Assembly: GCF_003236305.1 (NCBI RefSeq)
Contig: NZ_POTX01000026.1
Span: 1-42,242, forward strand
Direction of reading: 5' to 3'
Length of the DNA: 42,242 nucleotides
Source: Micromonospora endophytica
GTDB taxonomy: Bacteria > Actinomycetota > Actinomycetes > Mycobacteriales > Micromonosporaceae
Shown piece after piece: positions 1-7,343 of the stretch (positions within the stretch are counted from its first letter, which is position 1; each line of letters opens with the position of its first letter). The translations under genes were made by a program, and so were the position numbers. The notes under the pieces were generated by a model. That model searched no databases. It was not told the DNA's origin and saw only the letters and a list, made by a program, of their open reading frames with translations.

Positions 1-1
1 C

Positions 2-61
2 CACCCGACCATCCCCGCCCTCCGCGAACTCCAGATGCGCCGCCCAACCTCGCCGATCTAG
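2..61 (+). CDS. 3' end of an unidentified gene (partial)
   Basis: The first bases read in one open frame that ends in TAG at 59-61, giving the 19-residue tail HPTIPALRELQMRRPTSPI. The stop lies inside the left arm of a strong inverted repeat that would terminate transcription from this side, which is what makes a real gene end plausible. The gene would converge on paaN. The fragment is too short to recognise a family. Confidence 0.35.
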   Translation, partial: HPTIPALRELQMRRPTSPI

Positions 62-114
62 GGCTTATCGCTGCCCGCAGAGATCAACTCACTGCGATAA
101 GCCCTAGATCGGCG
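51..114. terminator. Bidirectional terminator between convergent genes
   Basis: A perfect 21-bp inverted repeat (51-71 and 94-114, core GATCTAGGGCTTATCGC) encloses a 22-nt loop. It begins inside the stop codon of the gene entering from the left and ends 8 bp beyond the paaN stop, so it can serve both converging transcripts. There is no long T tract, as is common in high-GC actinobacteria. Confidence 0.75.
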
Positions 115-122
115 GGGAGGGG

Positions 123-1796
123 TTACACGTGCCGGCGGCTTTGGACGATGCGGAAACGGTTGGCCACGTATGCGCCGTCGGTGAGGGCGGAGTTGGCGGC
201 GGCGTTCGCGCCGCTGCCGTGGAAGTCGGAGAAGGCGGCTGACTGGTTCACGAAGACCCCGCCGGTGAGGTTCGCCGACAGGTGCACCCCGGCCTCGATC
301 GCGGCCTGCTCGGCGGCGTTCAGCACCGCCTCGTCGGTGGAGTAGATCCCGGCCGTCAACGCGCCCATCTCCCCCACCGTCGCGCGGAGGATCTCCAGGC
401 TGTGCGCGGTGGAGTCGGTGGCGATGGCGAAGGAGATCGGCCCGAACCACTCCCGCGAGTAGGTCGCGGTGTCGCCCGCGTCCAGCTTGACGATCGCCGG
501 CGTACGCACCACGGCCTCGGGGAAGGCCGGGTGCGCGACGGTACGCGACTCCAGCACCGGCTCGCCGACCTTGGTCACCTCGTCCAGCCGCTCCAGCACC
601 CCGTCGTTGACGATCGCGCCGGTCAGCTCGACGCCCCGGGCCGGGTCGGCGGTGAGCTTGCCGACCGCGGCGGCGATCCCGCCGGCCACCTCGTCGAAGC
701 TCTTGTGCCCCTGGTCGGTGTCGATGCCGTCGCGGGGGATCAGGATGTTCTGCGAGGTGGTGCACATCTGGCCGCTGTAGAGCGTGAGCGTGAAGCCCAG
801 GTTGCGGCACATCCCGGCGAAGTCGTCGGTGGAGTCCACCACCACCGTGTTCAGGCCGGCCTTCTCGGTGTAGACCGCTGCCTGCCGGGCGTTGGCCTCC
901 AGCCAGTCGCCGTACTCGGTGGAGCCGGTGAAGTCGACGATCTTCACGGCCGGGTGCAGGGCCAGGGTCGAGGCCAGTTTCTCGTCGGGGGCCTCGGGAG
1001 CGAGCAGCACCAGGTTCGGGTCGAAGCCGGCCTCGGCGAGCACCTCCCGGGCGTACCGCACGGTGACGGCGAGCGGCAGCACGGCACGCGGGTGCGGCTT
1101 GACCACGACCGGGTTGCCGGTGACGAGCGAGGCGAACAGGCCGGGGTACGAGTTCCAGGTCGGGAAGGTGTTGCAGCCGATGACCAGGGCCACCCCGCGG
1201 GGCACCACGTGGAAGGTCTTGCTCATCCGCAGCGGGTCGCCCTTGCCGGCGGCCTTCTCCCAGCTCGCCGTCGCGGGGTGCCGGGTCATCTCCGCGTACG
1301 AGTAGGCGAGCGCCTCCAGCGCGCGGTCGAGCGCGTGCGCGCCGCCGGCCTGGAAGGCCATCACGAACGCCTGGCCGCTGGTGAACTGCACCGCGTTGGC
1401 CAGCTCGAAGACGTGCTTGTGCAGCCGGTCGAGGATCTCCAGGCAGACGCCGACCCGGGCCTGCGGACCGGCGTCACGCCAGGCCGGCAGCGCCGCGGCG
1501 GCGGCGGTGACGAGCTGGTCGGCGGTGGCATGCGGGTAGCTGACGTTCAGCGCCACGCCGAACGGGCTGGTCTCGGTGGCGACCCGGTCGCCGTCGGTGG
1601 GCTGGTCGAGCGGGAAGTCGCCGCCCAGGTACGCCTCGAAGGCGGCCTTGCCGTCGGCGGCGGCGGTCTCGCCGTACACCCGGGGGCTCGGTGATTCCGG
1701 GTAGGCGGACCAGTACCCCCGCTCCGTGATCGCGGTCAGCGCACGGTGGAGGGTCTCGGCGTGCCTGTCGTAGAGGGGGTGCGGGGTGTCCGTCAT
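123..1796 (-). CDS. paaN: Phenylacetic acid degradation protein PaaN (aldehyde dehydrogenase family)
   Basis: The roughly 557-residue protein belongs to the actinobacterial PaaN branch of the aldehyde dehydrogenase superfamily. This branch is linked to the ring-opening and aldehyde-oxidation step of the aerobic phenylacetyl-CoA pathway; unlike E. coli PaaZ it lacks a fused MaoC hydratase domain. The catalytic cysteine is in SGQMCTTSQN near residue 345, and the NAD-binding region includes VIGCNTFPTWNSYPG and DFTGSTEYG. I chose the ATG at 1796 (MTDTPH); ATGs at 1808 and 1805 would add four residues, and no Shine-Dalgarno decides between them. No other paa genes are visible, so the gene stands alone in this window. 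Assignment to the family is firm; the exact reaction is inferred from the family. Confidence 0.9.
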   Translation of the reverse strand: MTDTPHPLYDRHAETLHRALTAITERGYWSAYPESPSPRVYGETAAADGKAAFEAYLGGDFPLDQPTDGDRVATETSPFGVALNVSYPHATADQLVTAAAAALPAWRDAGPQARVGVCLEILDRLHKHVFELANAVQFTSGQAFVMAFQAGGAHALDRALEALAYSYAEMTRHPATASWEKAAGKGDPLRMSKTFHVVPRGVALVIGCNTFPTWNSYPGLFASLVTGNPVVVKPHPRAVLPLAVTVRYAREVLAEAGFDPNLVLLAPEAPDEKLASTLALHPAVKIVDFTGSTEYGDWLEANARQAAVYTEKAGLNTVVVDSTDDFAGMCRNLGFTLTLYSGQMCTTSQNILIPRDGIDTDQGHKSFDEVAGGIAAAVGKLTADPARGVELTGAIVNDGVLERLDEVTKVGEPVLESRTVAHPAFPEAVVRTPAIVKLDAGDTATYSREWFGPISFAIATDSTAHSLEILRATVGEMGALTAGIYSTDEAVLNAAEQAAIEAGVHLSANLTGGVFVNQSAAFSDFHGSGANAAANSALTDGAYVANRFRIVQSRRHV

Positions 1797-1848
1797 GCCC
1801 GCCATCATGCAACAGAAACCCCCGCGATCAGTAGGGGCGTGTCACAAC

Positions 1849-2868
1849 TCAGATGCTGAGCTGCCAGTCCGCACAGATCTCCGCCACCCGGTAGCCGAGC
1901 TGCTCGTTGATGGCGACCATGTGGTCGTTGACCGCCGCGTTCCAGGTGTCGATCACTCGCAGCTCCGGCTCGTGGGCCAGCACCTGCCGCAGGTTCTCGA
2001 TCTTCACCAGCAGGCCGAGCCGGTGTCCCCGGTGCGCCGGATCGACGATGGTGATCTCCTGCAAGGCGTACCAGTTCGTGAGCGGACCGAGCTGGATCAG
2101 CGTCCAGGCGACCAGCCGACCGGTCTGCTCGTGCACCGCCCCCAGGTGGTAGCGCCGCCGCCCGCGCAACGCGTGGAGCCGCTCGGACTCCCGCAACCGC
2201 ACGACGTCGATCTTCTCCGCCTCGATGGTCAGGTCACCGACCGGCGCGTCGATGTTCAGCCGGCTGCCCAACCGGGCGACGTCGGCCTCGTACTCCTCGG
2301 GGGCTGCGCCGCGCCAGGCCACGGTCCGGTAGCCGGCGGCCCGCGACCGGGCCTCGTCGTGCAGCGTGGCCAGCGCCGTTTCGTCGAGTCGGGTGGTGTC
2401 CAGCCGGCGGCGCACCATCGGCAATGCGGCCTGCGCGCCGACCGCCGCCGCGAAGGCCGCGCCGGGCGTCGGCCGGTCGGGTTCACCGGGCGCAGTGCCA
2501 CCGACCTCCGCGATCAGCCGCTTGCGGCCGTGCTCGGCGACCAGCCGCCGGGCGTACCCGAGCAGCGTCCGGCCCACGCCGTGCCGCCGGTGCGCCGGGT
2601 CGACGAACAACTCGATGTAGGCGTTGTCGGTGTTCTCCAGTTGTGGCAGCCGGAGCCACAGGTAGCCGACTGTCTCGCCGCCCCGGCGGGCCAGCGCGCG
2701 GTGGATCAGGCTGCCGTACGGCGGATGGGCTGCGATCAGGCCGAACTCGGCGCGCTCGCCGGCCGGCACGTCCGGCGCGTCGACCTGCTGCGCCGCGGCG
2801 AAGATCCGGTACGCGTCGTCGAGCGCCGTCTCGTCGGACGGCTCGAACGGGGTGACGGCGATGTCCAT
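1849..2868 (-). CDS. Double-GNAT N-acetyltransferase (copy 1)
   Basis: The 339-residue protein has two GNAT folds in tandem. The N-terminal half carries the acetyl-CoA pyrophosphate loop RRHGVGRTLL (about residues 94-103) after a beta strand (ELFVDPAH). The C-terminal half has a second one, HRGHRLGLLVK (279-289), followed by the NDHMVAINEQLGYR region typical of the last GNAT helix and strand. This two-domain layout resembles mycothiol synthase-like enzymes, but the substrate cannot be read from the sequence. It lies 66 bp downstream of a close paralog on the same strand, and the two probably share a transcript. Confidence 0.88.
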   Translation of the reverse strand: MDIAVTPFEPSDETALDDAYRIFAAAQQVDAPDVPAGERAEFGLIAAHPPYGSLIHRALARRGGETVGYLWLRLPQLENTDNAYIELFVDPAHRRHGVGRTLLGYARRLVAEHGRKRLIAEVGGTAPGEPDRPTPGAAFAAAVGAQAALPMVRRRLDTTRLDETALATLHDEARSRAAGYRTVAWRGAAPEEYEADVARLGSRLNIDAPVGDLTIEAEKIDVVRLRESERLHALRGRRRYHLGAVHEQTGRLVAWTLIQLGPLTNWYALQEITIVDPAHRGHRLGLLVKIENLRQVLAHEPELRVIDTWNAAVNDHMVAINEQLGYRVAEICADWQLSI

Positions 2869-2934
2869 GACCGCGAGCCTGCCCGGCCCGCTCCGACCGC
2901 CGCCACCCGTTTTCCGACAGCGGCTCCGCCGCCG

Positions 2935-3954
2935 TCACAGCGTCAGTTGCCAGTTGCTCCACCTGTCGGCCACCCGGAAACCGAGCTGCTCGTTGATCGC
3001 GATCATGTGGTCGTTGCTTGCCGCGTTGAAGGTGTCGATCGCCCGCACGGCCGGCTCGTGGGCGAGCAGGTGCCGCAGATTCTCGATCTTGGCGAGCAGG
3101 CCGAGCCGATGCCCCCGATGATCGGGATCGACGATGGTGATCTGCTGGAACGCGTGCCAGTCCGCGGAGGCACCCAGGTCCAGCAGGGTCCACGCGACGA
3201 GCCGCCCGGACGCGGCGTGCCGGACCCCGGCGTGATAACGCCGCTTGCCCCGCGCCTTCAGGACCGCGTCGGTAGCGCGTACCCGCTCCGCGTCGACCGC
3301 CTCCGGCTCCCAGGCCAGATCGCCCATCGGGGCGTCGGCCAGCAGTCGCCCGTCCAGGTACGCCACGTCGGCGATCAACTCGTCCGGGGTGCCGCCACGC
3401 CAGCACAACACCTCGTAGCCGGTCGAGCGGGCCCGGGCGTCAGCCAGCAGCGAGTCCAGTTTCGCCTGGTCCAGCCCGGTGACGTCGAGTCGCCGCCGGA
3501 CATCGGCCAGGGCATCGACCGCACCGACACTGGCGGCAAACGCGCTGGCCGGCGCCGGGCGGTCGGGTGCGCCGGGCAGATGCGCCCGGCTCATCGCGCT
3601 CACCCGGCGTCGCCCGCGCTCCCGCAGCACGCCGAGACCGTGCGCCAACAGGGACCGGCCCACCCCTCGGCGGCGGTACGCCGGGTGCACGGCCAGCTCG
3701 GCGGAGGCGTTCTCGGTGTTGTCCAGCTGCGGCAGGTCGAGCCCGAGGAAGCCGGCCGGCTCACCGTCGAGGTGTGCCAGCAGGTGGATCGGTTCGTTCC
3801 CCGGCATGGGATCGCGCAACAGGGTGCCGAACCGCTGCCGGCAGTACGGCGGGAAGTCCGGCTCGTCGGCGGCCACCTGCGCGGCAACGATCTGGTACGC
3901 CTGCTCGATCGCCGCTTCGTCGACCGCCCCGATCGGGGCGACAGTGATGCTCAT
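2935..3954 (-). CDS. Double-GNAT N-acetyltransferase (copy 2)
   Basis: A paralog of the gene at 1849-2868, 339 residues from the ATG at 3954 (MSITVAPIG), which aligns end to end with the start of copy 1; an upstream start at 3978 would add eight residues and reach the base of a hairpin. Both acetyl-CoA loops are present (RRRGVGRSLL and HRGHRLGLLAK). The C-terminal 70 residues are nearly the same as in copy 1, while the N-terminal substrate-binding parts differ much more. This suggests a tandem duplication followed by divergence of specificity. The acceptor is unknown. Confidence 0.88.
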   Translation of the reverse strand: MSITVAPIGAVDEAAIEQAYQIVAAQVAADEPDFPPYCRQRFGTLLRDPMPGNEPIHLLAHLDGEPAGFLGLDLPQLDNTENASAELAVHPAYRRRGVGRSLLAHGLGVLRERGRRRVSAMSRAHLPGAPDRPAPASAFAASVGAVDALADVRRRLDVTGLDQAKLDSLLADARARSTGYEVLCWRGGTPDELIADVAYLDGRLLADAPMGDLAWEPEAVDAERVRATDAVLKARGKRRYHAGVRHAASGRLVAWTLLDLGASADWHAFQQITIVDPDHRGHRLGLLAKIENLRHLLAHEPAVRAIDTFNAASNDHMIAINEQLGFRVADRWSNWQLTL

Positions 3955-3979
3955 GGCGGCAGGGTGCGCCAGGGACAAG

Positions 3980-4013
3980 CGAACGGGCCAGCGATTTTTC
4001 GCTGGCCCGTTCG
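3980..4013 (-). terminator. 15-bp perfect hairpin with TTTT loop
   Basis: CGAACGGGCCAGCGA (3980-3994) and its exact complement (3999-4013) flank a TTTT loop (AAAA when read on the minus strand). It lies between the thrC stop and the second acetyltransferase start, both on the minus strand, so termination of thrC transcripts is the simplest reading. It is only 25 bp from the acetyltransferase start codon and could instead be a 5' leader structure. Confidence 0.55.
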
Positions 4014-4022
4014 TACGTTGGT

Positions 4023-4096
4023 CGGGAGGGTCGATCGCACAACGCCTCCGGCGTTGGGTCGTACAGACTTAAAGTCTCCGGCGAAACGCCCTCCCG
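4023..4096. other. Cloverleaf-like cluster of three trinucleotide-loop hairpins
   Basis: An outer stem CGGGAG/CTCCCG (4023-4028, 4091-4096) encloses three small hairpins: CAACGCC-tcc-GGCGTTG (4040-4056), AGACT-taa-AGTCT (4065-4077) and GGCG-aaa-CGCC (4080-4090). All loops are three bases. The length is tRNA-like, but there is no T-loop consensus or anticodon arm. The function is unknown; it may be a structured leader, a small RNA or a palindromic repeat element. Confidence 0.4.
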
Positions 4097-4160
4097 CACG
4101 GAGCATTTTGCGCCGTCCGGTTCCTGCCGTCAAGTCCCCGCCGCGCGTTTCGCAAAACGC

Positions 4161-4217
4161 AAGGAAGGGCCCCTTGTTAACGCCTCATGTATAGGAAGGG
4201 CCCCTTATTAACAAGGG
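4161..4217. repeat. Intergenic GGGGCCCC/GTTAAC repeat, element A
   Basis: Two copies of a unit (GGAAGGGCCCCTT then RTTAACR) sit at a 31-bp period, at 4163 and 4194. The same two-unit layout recurs at 22561-22622, 39109-39162 and, inverted, 39207-39272. This copy lies 6 bp beyond the thrC stop codon. Confidence 0.75.
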
Positions 4218-4223
4218 GAGAAC

Positions 4224-5510
4224 TCAGCTGAGCAGACCGGCATCGCGAGCGGCCCGCAGGGACGGCTTGATCCGGTGGGTCGGGCCAACCTGACCGGCGA
4301 CCGCGTCCAGGGTCTTGAGGCCCTCGCCGGTGTTGAACACCACGGTCTCCGCGGCCGGGTCCAGCTTGCCGGCCTCGATCAGCTTGCGCAGCACCGCGAC
4401 GGTCACCCCGCCGGCGGTCTCCGCGAAAACCCCAGTGGTACGCGCCAGCAGCCGCACCCCGGCGCGGATCTCGTCGTCGTCGGCGTACTCCATCCAGCCG
4501 CCGGTGCGGCGCACCGCCTCCAGCGCGTACAACCCGGCGGCCGGGTCGCCGATGTTCAGCGACTTCGCGATGCCGGTGGGCTTGACCGGGGTGATGGTGT
4601 CGGTGCCGGCGTGCAGGGCGGTGGCGATCGGGTTGCAGCCGGCCGACTGCGCGCCGAAGACCTTCCAGCCGCCGGCCGGCGCCTCGACCAGACCGATCTC
4701 GACCAACTCGGTGAACGCCTTGTCAATCTTGGTGAGCAGTTCACCGGAGGCCATCGGGATGACCACCTGGGCGGGAATGCGCCAGCCGAGCTGCTCGGCC
4801 ACCTCGTAGCCGAGCGTCTTCGAGCCTTCGGCGTAATACGGTCGGACGTTGACGTTGACGAACGCGGTGTCCTCGAACTCGTCGGTCTCCACCAGCTCAC
4901 CGCAGAGCCGGTTGACGTCGTCGTAGGAACCGTCGATGGCGACCAGCTCACCGCCGTAGACCGCGGTGGTCACCACCTTGCCCGGCTCCAGGTCGCTGGG
5001 GATGAAGACCACCGACGGGGCGCCCACCCGGGCCGCGTGCGCGGCGACCGAGTTGGCCAGATTGCCGGTGGAGGCACAGGCGAACCGGGAGAAACCGAGC
5101 GTACGGGCGGCGGTGAGCGCCACCGACACCACCCGGTCCTTGAAGGAGTGGGTCGGGTTGGCGCTGTCGTCCTTGACCCAGAGCGGGGCGGTGAGGCCCA
5201 GCTCGGCGGCGAGCCGGTCGGCGGCCACCAGCGGCGTGAACCCCGGGTCCAGGGTGACCCGGGTGGCCGGGTCCTGACCGGCGGGGAGCAGGGCGGCGTA
5301 CCGCCAGATGTTGCGCGGGCCGGCCTCGATCTGCTCCCGGGTGACGGTGGCGAGCGCGGCCGGGTCGTAGTCGACCTCCAGCGGGCCGAAACACTCGTAA
5401 CAGGCGTGCTGGGCGGCGAGCGGGTAGCGGGCCGAACAGCCCCGACAGACCAGGGCGCGAGCGGGGCTGGTGGCGGTGTCGATACCAGGAGCGGCGAGCG
5501 TCGACGTCAT
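4224..5510 (-). CDS. thrC: Threonine synthase
   Basis: A PLP-dependent enzyme of fold type II that converts O-phospho-L-homoserine to threonine. The 428-residue protein opens with a zinc-ribbon-like segment (C22, C25, C37, C40) typical of the long actinobacterial and archaeal forms. The PLP lysine is in HSFKDR (K124) and the phosphate-binding and cofactor regions follow (STGNLANS, ASGELLTK). The C-terminal segment NTGEGLKTLD matches the family. The ATG at 5510 is preceded by AGAGGA at a 7-nt spacing. The leader holds a SAM-I riboswitch (5522-5653) whose last helix runs into this Shine-Dalgarno, so translation is predicted to fall when S-adenosylmethionine is abundant. A hairpin and repeat element lie downstream. 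Confidence 0.95.
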   Translation of the reverse strand: MTSTLAAPGIDTATSPARALVCRGCSARYPLAAQHACYECFGPLEVDYDPAALATVTREQIEAGPRNIWRYAALLPAGQDPATRVTLDPGFTPLVAADRLAAELGLTAPLWVKDDSANPTHSFKDRVVSVALTAARTLGFSRFACASTGNLANSVAAHAARVGAPSVVFIPSDLEPGKVVTTAVYGGELVAIDGSYDDVNRLCGELVETDEFEDTAFVNVNVRPYYAEGSKTLGYEVAEQLGWRIPAQVVIPMASGELLTKIDKAFTELVEIGLVEAPAGGWKVFGAQSAGCNPIATALHAGTDTITPVKPTGIAKSLNIGDPAAGLYALEAVRRTGGWMEYADDDEIRAGVRLLARTTGVFAETAGGVTVAVLRKLIEAGKLDPAAETVVFNTGEGLKTLDAVAGQVGPTHRIKPSLRAARDAGLLS

Positions 5511-5521
5511 GTCGAAGTCCT

Positions 5522-5653
5522 CTCATCTTTCCCCGCATCGCACCGTGCGGCGGGGACGGAATTGGCACCTGCCCCGCCGGACGCTCAACAGTGAGCGCGC
5601 AGGGTGGTTGCCGGGGCTTCGTCGGGCCGTATCCCTCAGCCCCTCTGGATGAG
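5522..5653 (-). promoter_or_regulatory. SAM-I (S-box) riboswitch controlling thrC
   Basis: Read on the minus strand, the leader carries the S-box core in order: P1 5' strand CTCATC (5653-5648), CAGAG, the conserved GAGGGAUACGGCCCGACGAA block, CCCCGGCAACC, a P3 hairpin (CGCTCA/TGAGCG), GGUGCCAAUUCC, a P4 hairpin (CCCCGC/GCGGGG), AAA, and P1 3' strand GATGAG (5527-5522). This follows the SAM-I layout rather than SAM-IV. The P1 3' strand overlaps the first bases of AGAGGA, the thrC ribosome-binding site, so ligand-stabilised P1 would block initiation directly. A TAGACT -10 candidate lies at 5673-5678. Confidence 0.9.
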
Positions 5654-5726
5654 GTATGCAGTTGTGTCGCCGAGTCTAGGCAATCCGAGGCCGTACGTCG
5701 CCAACCAATCTCAGCCTGTGAGCGAT

Positions 5727-5766
5727 CCCTCAGCGGCACCGTCACGGGTCCCGGTGCCGCTGAGGG
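5727..5766 (-). terminator. Terminator of the doxX-like gene
   Basis: A perfect 15-bp inverted repeat (5727-5741 and 5752-5766, CCCTCAGCGGCACCG) with a 10-nt loop starts 6 bp after the stop codon of the minus-strand DoxX gene and insulates it from the thrC promoter. Confidence 0.75.
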
Positions 5767-5772
5767 TCACCG

Positions 5773-6222
5773 TCAGGCCGGCACGGACCGCCGCTCGCCC
5801 GCGCCGAGTTCCGCGGTCTCGGCGCTTCGCTGCCGCAGCAGGTTGTCCACCGCCCAGCTGCCTGGGCCGAGCACCGCGACCAGGAAGAACGACCAGCAGA
5901 AGAGCACTGACAACTCGCCGTTGTTGCGCAGCGGCAGCAGCGCATCGGGTTGGTGGACCACGAAGTACGCGTACGCCATCGAGCCCGACGCCAGCAGTGC
6001 GGCGGGGCGGGTGAAGAGGCCGACGAGCACCAGCGCGCCGCAGAGCGCCTGGATCAGGGCGGCCCACCAGCCGGGCCAGACGCCGAGTGGGACCGGCTCG
6101 CCGCTACCGCGGTTGCCGCCGAAGACGCCGAACAACGACGCCAGGCCGTGACAGAGGAAAAGCAGGCCGATGACCATGCGGAACAGGGACAGGGCCGGCC
6201 CGCCGAACCGGTCGGTACGCAT
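5773..6222 (-). CDS. DoxX family membrane protein
   Basis: The 149-residue protein has four hydrophobic segments in the DoxX pattern: an N-terminal LFRMVIGLLFLCHGLASLFG, a second helix around WWAALIQALCGALVLVGLF, a third around PAALLASGSMAYAYFVVH, and a fourth around LFCWSFFLVAVLGPG. DoxX relatives are small membrane proteins linked in some organisms to quinone or thiol redox chemistry; nothing here fixes a substrate. The ATG at 6222 has GGAGG seven bases upstream. A CebR-like palindrome lies 78 bp upstream and could influence this gene or the divergent lipoprotein gene. Confidence 0.85.
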   Translation of the reverse strand: MRTDRFGGPALSLFRMVIGLLFLCHGLASLFGVFGGNRGSGEPVPLGVWPGWWAALIQALCGALVLVGLFTRPAALLASGSMAYAYFVVHQPDALLPLRNNGELSVLFCWSFFLVAVLGPGSWAVDNLLRQRSAETAELGAGERRSVPA

Positions 6223-6530
6223 GTGGATACCTCCGTTGGAGATGAGTGGTGGGCATCCAGAATGCGGGAACCATTGATATTTGTCGATGCAATCTCTTCC
6301 TTTGGGAACGCTCCCAAAGCAATCTTACCGGCCCCGACTTCCGGAAGCAGGCACAGCCCTGCGGAAACCCGCTGCGACCTCGGCATTGTTCGGTTTATCC
6401 AGCGCATTCCGAGGCCCGGCTTAACTGGAAGGATTCCAGAATTCATCCCACGGTGGCCGACAAAGTTCCGGAAACAGTTCCCGGGCCGGGCGGGACCACA
6501 AGCGGCGGTGATCGGTGCGACGATGGCGCG
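6223..6530. other. 308-bp spacer between doxX-like and DUF4232 genes
   Basis: No convincing gene is present. The first 200 bp are clearly less GC-rich than the surroundings. It holds the doxX ribosome-binding site, a LacI-family-type palindrome at 6300-6319, and the upstream region of the lipoprotein gene. It may be the scar of a lost gene. Confidence 0.5.
6300..6319. promoter_or_regulatory. LacI-family (CebR-like) operator candidate
   Basis: CTTTGGGAACGCTCCCAAAG is a 20-bp palindrome with one broken pair and a central CG step. Its core, TGGGAACGCTCCCA, differs by one base from TGGGAGCGCTCCCA, the established CebR operator of Streptomyces cellulose and cello-oligosaccharide genes. No sugar-utilisation gene is next to it here. 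Confidence 0.6.
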
Positions 6531-7301
6531 ATGCGGGGAACAGATCATGGAACGCGCCGCACCGGCGGGACCGGCCGGTGGCGTCGGCCGCTCGCGGCGA
6601 TCGTCGTCACGGGCGCGCTACTCGCCGGCTGCGCACCTGCCGGGCGGCCCGGTGACAGCTCGGCGGCGGCCCCCGCCGGGTCACCGGCGCTGACACCGTC
6701 GACCCCGCCCGGCGTCGACCCGTTGCCCGGCGTCGACCCGTTGCCCGACGGGGAACGGGTACCCCGCCCGGGTCAGTCGACCGACCCGGACCGACCGACA
6801 AGCCCGGACGCCGAGACCACCTGCCCGGCGTCCGGCGTGCGGATCCGGTACCTGGGTGTCAACGCCGCCATGGGCCTGCGTGCCATGGGCCTGGAACTGC
6901 TCAACTGCGGCACCGGGCCGGTTGCGCTGCACGGCTACCCGGTGCTGCGGCTGCTGGACGCGGACGGGAAGCCGATCACCGTCCGGGTGATCCCGGGGGC
7001 GAAGGGGATCACCTCAGGCTTCGACAAGCCGCCCCGGCCACTGACGCTGGCTCCCGGCGAGGCGGCGGGCGCGGCTGTGCTCTGGCGCAACCTGGTCGAC
7101 GATCCGACGGTGGTCGCGACGAACGCGGAACGTCTGGAGGTCGCCCCGGCGCCGGGTCAGCCGACGCAGGACATCGGCATGGAAGGCCCGCTCGATCTGG
7201 GCAACACCAACCGCGTCGGGGTCAGCGCCTGGCGGAAGCTCCCGCCCCGGGAGACTCCGACCCCGACACCATCGCCTGTCTCCCCCGCGCCGCTGCCCTG
7301 A
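6531..7301 (+). CDS. DUF4232 domain lipoprotein
   Basis: From the ATG at 6531 the product is 256 residues. A twin-basic N-terminus, a hydrophobic stretch and the lipobox LLAGC mark a secreted lipoprotein. A Pro/Ser-rich linker of about 60 residues follows, containing a perfect 18-bp tandem duplication (6711-6728, 6729-6746; GVDPLP twice). The rest (about 95-240) is a DUF4232 beta-sandwich with its paired cysteines (TTCPASGVRI and LLNCGTGPVAL). DUF4232 proteins are common extracellular actinobacterial proteins without an assigned activity. No clear Shine-Dalgarno supports the start, so the N-terminus is moderately certain; the lipobox argues for it. It converges on the ABC permease gene. Confidence 0.8.
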   Translation: MRGTDHGTRRTGGTGRWRRPLAAIVVTGALLAGCAPAGRPGDSSAAAPAGSPALTPSTPPGVDPLPGVDPLPDGERVPRPGQSTDPDRPTSPDAETTCPASGVRIRYLGVNAAMGLRAMGLELLNCGTGPVALHGYPVLRLLDADGKPITVRVIPGAKGITSGFDKPPRPLTLAPGEAAGAAVLWRNLVDDPTVVATNAERLEVAPAPGQPTQDIGMEGPLDLGNTNRVGVSAWRKLPPRETPTPTPSPVSPAPLP

Positions 7302-7340
7302 GATCCTGGTCCGACATCGCCGGACGCGCGCACCAGGATC
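7302..7340. terminator. Bidirectional hairpin, ATCCTGGT family, copy 1
   Basis: GATCCTGGT (7302-7310) pairs with ACCAGGATC (7332-7340), with an inner GTCCG/CGGAC stem. It fills the 42-bp gap between the converging lipoprotein and ABC permease genes. Its flanks match a second hairpin at 24543-24592. Confidence 0.7.
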
Positions 7341-7343
7341 CGG

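Noticed and set aside
4024-4095. A 72-nt tRNA-like cloverleaf
   Set aside because: The acceptor-like stem and length suggested a tRNA, but all loops are three bases, and there is no GTTCGA-type T-loop and no usable anticodon arm.
1786-4194. An 802-codon plus-strand open frame over the acetyltransferase genes
   Set aside because: It mirrors the high third-position GC of the two minus-strand GNAT genes, has Arg/Pro/Gly-rich low-complexity translation and no recognisable domain.
5522-5653. SAM-IV riboswitch as the class for the thrC leader
   Set aside because: The GAGGGA-GGCCCGACGAA core, the GGUGCCAAUUCC strand and a P4 hairpin closed by AAA before P1 follow SAM-I, not SAM-IV.
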